16,216 nt of DNA, taken from positions 529-16,744 of the forward strand of contig JADGBA010000014.1 in the NCBI GenBank assembly GCA_015231685.1, in the 5' to 3' direction. Below, piece by piece: positions 13,597 to 16,216 of this stretch. Positions within the stretch are counted from its first letter, which is position 1. Each line of letters opens with the position of its first letter. Made by a program: the position numbers and the translations under genes. Origin of the DNA: Candidatus Omnitrophota bacterium (lineage in GTDB: Bacteria; Omnitrophota; Gorgyraeia; 2-02-FULL-51-18; JAGOUK01). A model generated the notes under the pieces. That model did no database searches. It was not told where the DNA came from and saw only the letters and a program-made list of their open reading frames with translations.

Positions 13597-14264
13597 AAAC
13601 GAAGGCGCTGGAACGCATTGAAGCCAAGCTTGAAGGCATGGAGGCCGGAACGATCCGGTATGAGGTCCTGGATGCCTGCCGAAAGTTCAAGGTCACCTGG
13701 ATTGAATTCGGACAGGCGCTCGCGTCGGTGTACCGGGACAAATACTGGCGGGATTGGGGATTTTCGACCTTTGAGAATTATTGCGCATCGGAGCTGGGTC
13801 TGAAGCAGACCACGGCACTTAAACTCGTTCGGTCGTATTCGTTTCTGGAAACCGATGAGCCCGAAGCCTTGAAGCGGGTCATCGCCCCCGAGGGAGACCA
13901 AAAAGGGCTCAAGGTTCCGGAACTCGAATCAGTGAATTTGCTGAGGCTTCTCAAGAAGAAGAAGGATGTGGATGAGGAAGGCTATCGCGGGATTCGCCGT
14001 GAGGTGCTTGAGGAGGCCAAAGAGCCGCAGGAGGTCCGAAGAGAGATCCGGCTCCTGTCTGACGGCGGTCCGCCCAAGGATCCGGCCGTTGAGCGGGCCG
14101 GGAGGCGGCTTCATTTTTTGAAGGGGCTCGCGAAAGCTCTGGAGAACGCCAAGCTGGAGGCTATGGCGGCGCGGTTTCTGCCGCCCAAGTTGATTGATGA
14201 ATTGGATACGTTGGGACAAGCGGTGGAAAAGGAACTCGAGCGCTCGAGGGGGATTGATGGATAG
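13593..14264 (+). CDS. Conserved hypothetical protein, possible DNA-binding or regulatory
   Basis: I cannot assign a function to this 223-residue soluble protein. Its N-terminal half has a distinctive pattern: RYEVLDACRKFKVTWIEFGQ, YRDKYWRDWGFSTFENYCAS, then ELGLKQTTALKLVRSYSFLE. The last part looks like a helix-turn-helix, and similar proteins of unknown role occur in deltaproteobacteria-like genomes, from memory only. The C-terminal half is charged and helical (LLRLLKKKKDVDEEGYRGIR) and ends in a likely coiled coil. The ATG at 13593 overlaps the ispH stop (ATGA) and has GGAGGGG (13583-13589). Its end overlaps the receiver-domain gene by 8 bp, so the two are very likely made together, and the receiver may control this protein. 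Confidence 0.75.
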   Translation: MKTKALERIEAKLEGMEAGTIRYEVLDACRKFKVTWIEFGQALASVYRDKYWRDWGFSTFENYCASELGLKQTTALKLVRSYSFLETDEPEALKRVIAPEGDQKGLKVPELESVNLLRLLKKKKDVDEEGYRGIRREVLEEAKEPQEVRREIRLLSDGGPPKDPAVERAGRRLHFLKGLAKALENAKLEAMAARFLPPKLIDELDTLGQAVEKELERSRGIDG

Positions 14265-14643
14265 CAAGCTGATTCTGATCGTTGAGGACGATGAAGACAT
14301 ACAGGAGATTTACAAGGAGATGTTGCTGCATACGTTTGAGGTCCAGGTTGAGCAGCGGTTCAACGGCCGGGAGGGGTTGGAGGCGGTGAAAGTCAGAAAG
14401 CCGGACCTCGTGATTTTGGATCTTCTGATGCCGGTGATGAACGGCGAGGAATTTTTGAAGGAATTCCGGTTCAAGCTCGGCATCCGGGATGTCCCGGTGG
14501 TGATTTGTTCGGTGAATCAGGTGCTGGCGCACCGGCTCCAGGGGGATGGGCTGGCGGAGGCGGTTTTGCCGAAGCTGTTTATGGAGAAGGACCTTGTGGA
14601 GACGGTGAAACGATTTCTGGGGATTTCCCCCAAGGCGGCGTGA
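14257..14643 (+). CDS. Stand-alone response-regulator receiver domain
   Basis: Single receiver domain of 128 residues with no output domain. The acidic pocket is E10-D11-D12 (LILIVEDDEDI), the phospho-acceptor is D55 in LVILDLLMPVMNGEEF, the switch Ser/Thr position is S85 in VVICSVNQ and the lysine is K106 in VLPKLFMEKDL. All key residues are present, so it should be phosphorylated by a histidine kinase, but none is encoded in the window. It may act by protein-protein contact, as CheY and Spo0F do. The ATG at 14257 is chosen because upstream codons add only sequence shared with the preceding gene; the overlap with that gene is 8 bp. Serine at the switch position and VLPKLF instead of the usual KP turn are small departures. 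Confidence 0.88.
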   Translation: MDSKLILIVEDDEDIQEIYKEMLLHTFEVQVEQRFNGREGLEAVKVRKPDLVILDLLMPVMNGEEFLKEFRFKLGIRDVPVVICSVNQVLAHRLQGDGLAEAVLPKLFMEKDLVETVKRFLGISPKAA

Positions 14644-14648
14644 CCCGG

Positions 14649-15626
14649 ATGAGCCCCAGAGGCGCGGTGTTCCGAAACGGGATGAAGGCCGCAGCAAAAA
14701 CGATTCTGGCCGCGGAACGGATTCTGATCGTCTGCCACCGAAGGCCGGACGGGGACGCGATCGGATCTCTTTTGGCCTTGGGGCTGGGTCTTTTGAGTCT
14801 TGATAAACAGGTCGTGATGGTGAGTCCTGACGGCGTGCCTCCGCGGTACCAGTTTCTTCCGGGCTCCGAACTCATTCTAAAAAAACTTGCCGGGAAGGTG
14901 GATGCCGCGGTCGCGGTGGATTGCGGTTCCGCCGAACAGCTCGGTGCCGCCGCGCGACTCTTCAAGGCCGCTCCGGTGAGTGTGCAAATCGATCACCACG
15001 ACTTCGCGGACCGTTTCGGGATGCATCTCGTAGCCGACGCCGCGGCCGCGGCGGTCGGAGAGATTGTGTACGAGCTTCTCTTGACGATGAAGGCCCAGAT
15101 CACGCCGGTGATCGCGACCTGCCTTCTGACGGCGATTATTGTGGATACGGGGTCCTTTCGATTTTCCAATGTACGGAGCCGTACCTTCCGGATTTGCGCG
15201 GATCTTCTGGATTGCGGAGCGGACCTGAAGTACCTCGTGGATGAAGCCTACTGGAAGAAGACGGAATCCACCATGCGGCTTGAGGCGCTGTGCGTCAATC
15301 AGATGCGCTTTGAGCGTAACGGCAAAGTGGTGTGGTCCTATATCCGGCAGAGGGATTTCGCGCGTTTGAACGGCCAGGTCGCCGACGTGGACGGCGTGGC
15401 GGATGATCTGAGGTCTCTCGAAGGCGTCAAGATTGCGGCCCTCTTCCGCGAAGACCCGTGCGGCCGCTGCCGGGTGAGTCTGCGCTCCGCGACCGGCATC
15501 AACGTGGCCGAGGTGGCGCGGCATTTTGGAGGCGGCGGACACTTCAATTCAGCGGCGTTCTGGATTTCCAACACGAAGTCGGAACGCAGCCGTGTGATCC
15601 GGGTTATCTCGAGCGTCGTTCCTTAG
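14649..15626 (+). CDS. nrnA: DHH/DHHA1 phosphoesterase, NrnA-like
   Basis: Metal-dependent phosphoesterase of the DHH family. NrnA-type members degrade very short RNAs and can hydrolyse pAp or cyclic-dinucleotide products such as pGpG. It has 325 residues. Motif I is CHRRPDGDAIGS (H30, D34, D36), motif II is VAVDCGS (D91), the DHH box is D115-H-H in VQIDHHDFADRFG and motif IV is VDTGSFRF (D166). The DHHA1 domain ends with the nucleotide-binding FGGGGHFNSAAF around residue 295. All metal ligands are present. The ATG at 14649 lies 5 bp after the receiver gene stop, and ATG 14682 is a possible alternative. Its place behind a receiver domain is suggestive of nucleotide signalling, but a housekeeping role is equally likely. 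It is the last gene of the operon and runs directly into a repeat region. Confidence 0.87.
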   Translation: MSPRGAVFRNGMKAAAKTILAAERILIVCHRRPDGDAIGSLLALGLGLLSLDKQVVMVSPDGVPPRYQFLPGSELILKKLAGKVDAAVAVDCGSAEQLGAAARLFKAAPVSVQIDHHDFADRFGMHLVADAAAAAVGEIVYELLLTMKAQITPVIATCLLTAIIVDTGSFRFSNVRSRTFRICADLLDCGADLKYLVDEAYWKKTESTMRLEALCVNQMRFERNGKVVWSYIRQRDFARLNGQVADVDGVADDLRSLEGVKIAALFREDPCGRCRVSLRSATGINVAEVARHFGGGGHFNSAAFWISNTKSERSRVIRVISSVVP

Positions 15627-15634
15627 AGCTCCCT

Positions 15635-15753
15635 GGCCCGGACAGCCTGTCTGCGGGCCGTGCCGCAAACGTTCACGCTTCTTCCGCAGAGTCATTCGCT
15701 TCCCCCGTTCACGAAAAAAGTGCGTCACGGCCCGCAGACAGGCTGTCCGGGCC
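15635..15753. repeat. 28-bp perfect inverted repeat of REP-like palindromes (BIME-like)
   Basis: The arm at 15635-15662 is the exact reverse complement of 15726-15753. After one mismatch, four more pairs (15664-15667 with 15721-15724) extend the stem. Each arm is itself an imperfect palindrome: ggccc/gggcc outside, gacag/ctgtc inside. Two oppositely oriented palindromes with a spacer match the layout of bacterial interspersed mosaic elements. A further right-arm copy with one base change lies at 15902-15926. Confidence 0.85.
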
Positions 15754-15780
15754 CGCTCGAGCTTTGAGGGGATGGTGTCG
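15656..15780. repeat. Direct repeat unit, copy A (about 125 bp)
   Basis: Starts ggccgtgccgcaaacgttca and ends gaggggatggtgtcga. It is nearly identical to copy B at 15830-15953. Differences are mostly in the central ttcacgaaaaaag stretch and single substitutions. It includes the right REP-like arm (15726-15753) and ends at an outward ctcgagctttgagggg block. Confidence 0.8.
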
Positions 15781-15829
15781 AGAGGCGGTCACACGGTTTC
15801 GTTCCTCAGGAAGAACAGGCCCCGTCGTT

Positions 15830-15953
15830 GGCCGTGCCGCAAACGTTCAGGCTTCCTCCGCAGAGTCATTCGCTTCCCTCGTCCTAAAAAATGTGCGTCA
15901 CGGCCCGCAGACAGGCCGTCCGGGCCCGCTCGAGCTTTGAGGGGATGGTGTCG
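15830..15953. repeat. Direct repeat unit, copy B (about 124 bp)
   Basis: Second copy of the unit at 15656-15780, in the same orientation and offset by 174 bp. It lacks the left palindromic arm found before copy A; there the preceding bases are aacaggccccgtcgtt. The palindrome at 15902-15926 carries ccg in place of ctg at its centre. Confidence 0.8.
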
Positions 15954-16001
15954 ATATGCGGATCATGCGGTTGAGTTCCTTTGGGAGAGGGGGAACTGAG
16001 A

Positions 16002-16056
16002 CCTGCGGGGGACAGTCCCTCAAGTTATTCTCGATATGGGGACAGTCCCCCGCAGG
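16002..16056. repeat. Imperfect 18-bp inverted repeat of the GGGGACAGTCCC family
   Basis: Left arm cctgcgggggacagtccc (16002-16019) pairs with 16039-16056 with a single central mismatch, leaving a 19-nt loop. The outer 11 bp (cctgcggggga / tcccccgcagg) are perfect. Confidence 0.7.
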
Positions 16057-16138
16057 AGGTCCCCGCCAGTCGAGCCCCCCGCAAGTCGAGTCCCCCGGCA
16101 GCCTCCCCCCGCAGTCGCGGGGACTGTCCCCATATCGA
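16031..16138. repeat. Perfect 20-bp inverted repeat of the GGGGACAGTCCC family
   Basis: tcgatatggggacagtcccc (16031-16050) is the exact reverse complement of 16119-16138, with 68 bp between. The left arm is shared with the hairpin at 16002-16056, so only one of the two can form at once. A further diverged copy (cagggactgtcccc) follows at 16147-16160. Confidence 0.8.
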
Positions 16139-16216
16139 AAACAGGCCCAGGGACTGTCCCCGCAAAAGTCCCCCCAGGTCCGTTCCTTAGCCAGTGAAAG
16201 TTATGAGAATTCCGGC

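Larger units (their letters stand above)
15627..16216. other. Repeat-rich non-coding region to the window end
   Basis: No convincing gene is present. Open readings here cross repeated DNA and lack family motifs. The region holds a 28-bp perfect inverted repeat, a duplicated unit of about 125 bp, and a cluster of GGGGACAGTCCC palindromes with short direct repeats (agtcgag blocks at 16068-16100). The inverted repeat starts 9 bp after the DHH stop and may serve as the end signal of the operon mRNA. Confidence 0.7.

Noticed and set aside
15458..16190. Open frames in the repeat region at the right end
   Set aside because: They translate duplicated and palindromic DNA, begin inside the DHH gene or inside repeats, and show no family motifs.

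Overview
The window looks like chromosomal DNA of a Gram-negative bacterium: it has a TonB-dependent outer-membrane receptor and Sec signal peptides, and good Shine-Dalgarno sites precede several genes. The lineage cannot be fixed from sequence alone. A GC-rich, tightly overlapping operon, a long-form IspH, a receiver/DHH gene pair and dense GGGGACAGTCCC palindromes suggest an uncultured group such as Omnitrophota or a deltaproteobacterium-like lineage. That assignment is inference.

Bases 1-1520 look like the edge of an acquired region. They hold the 3' part of a tyrosine recombinase (open at the left window edge), a perfect 15-bp hairpin, two terminator-like hairpins, and a RelB/RelE-type toxin-antitoxin pair whose promoter contains a perfect palindrome. 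A TerB-like gene of unknown role follows on the minus strand (1521-2108). About 500 bp without a complete gene follows, with small palindromes and a possible coding remnant.

Bases 2616-5173 encode a TonB-dependent receptor, a 28-codon remnant of an FAD-binding protein, and an exported DUF1566-type protein. The receptor gene carries two clusters of GGGGACAGTCCCC palindromes read in frame, one before its signal peptide core and one between the signal peptide and the plug domain.

Bases 5174-5452 are non-coding and repetitive: palindromes of the same family plus a 13-bp tandem array. From 5453 to 15626 runs a ten-gene plus-strand operon with overlaps of 4-26 bp or gaps of 5-28 bp. Its order is a CrtN-type C30 carotenoid desaturase, an aldehyde dehydrogenase, a PlsC-like acyltransferase, a CrtQ-like glycosyltransferase, a geranylgeranyl-reductase-like flavoprotein, a CrtM/CrtB/HpnD-like synthase, IspH, a conserved hypothetical protein, a lone receiver domain and a DHH phosphoesterase. 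The first six encode a plausible route to an acylated glycosyl ester of a C30 carotenoic acid, like staphyloxanthin, and IspH supplies isoprenoid precursors. The CrtP-type terminal oxidase expected for that route is not in the window, and the reductase-like flavoprotein is not part of the classical pathway.

Bases 15627-16216 are non-coding. They contain two repeat families: a 28-bp perfect inverted repeat of REP-like palindromes within a duplicated unit of about 125 bp, and further GGGGACAGTCCC palindromes. A 22-bp form of the latter matches, in inverted orientation, the copy just upstream of the carotenoid operon.
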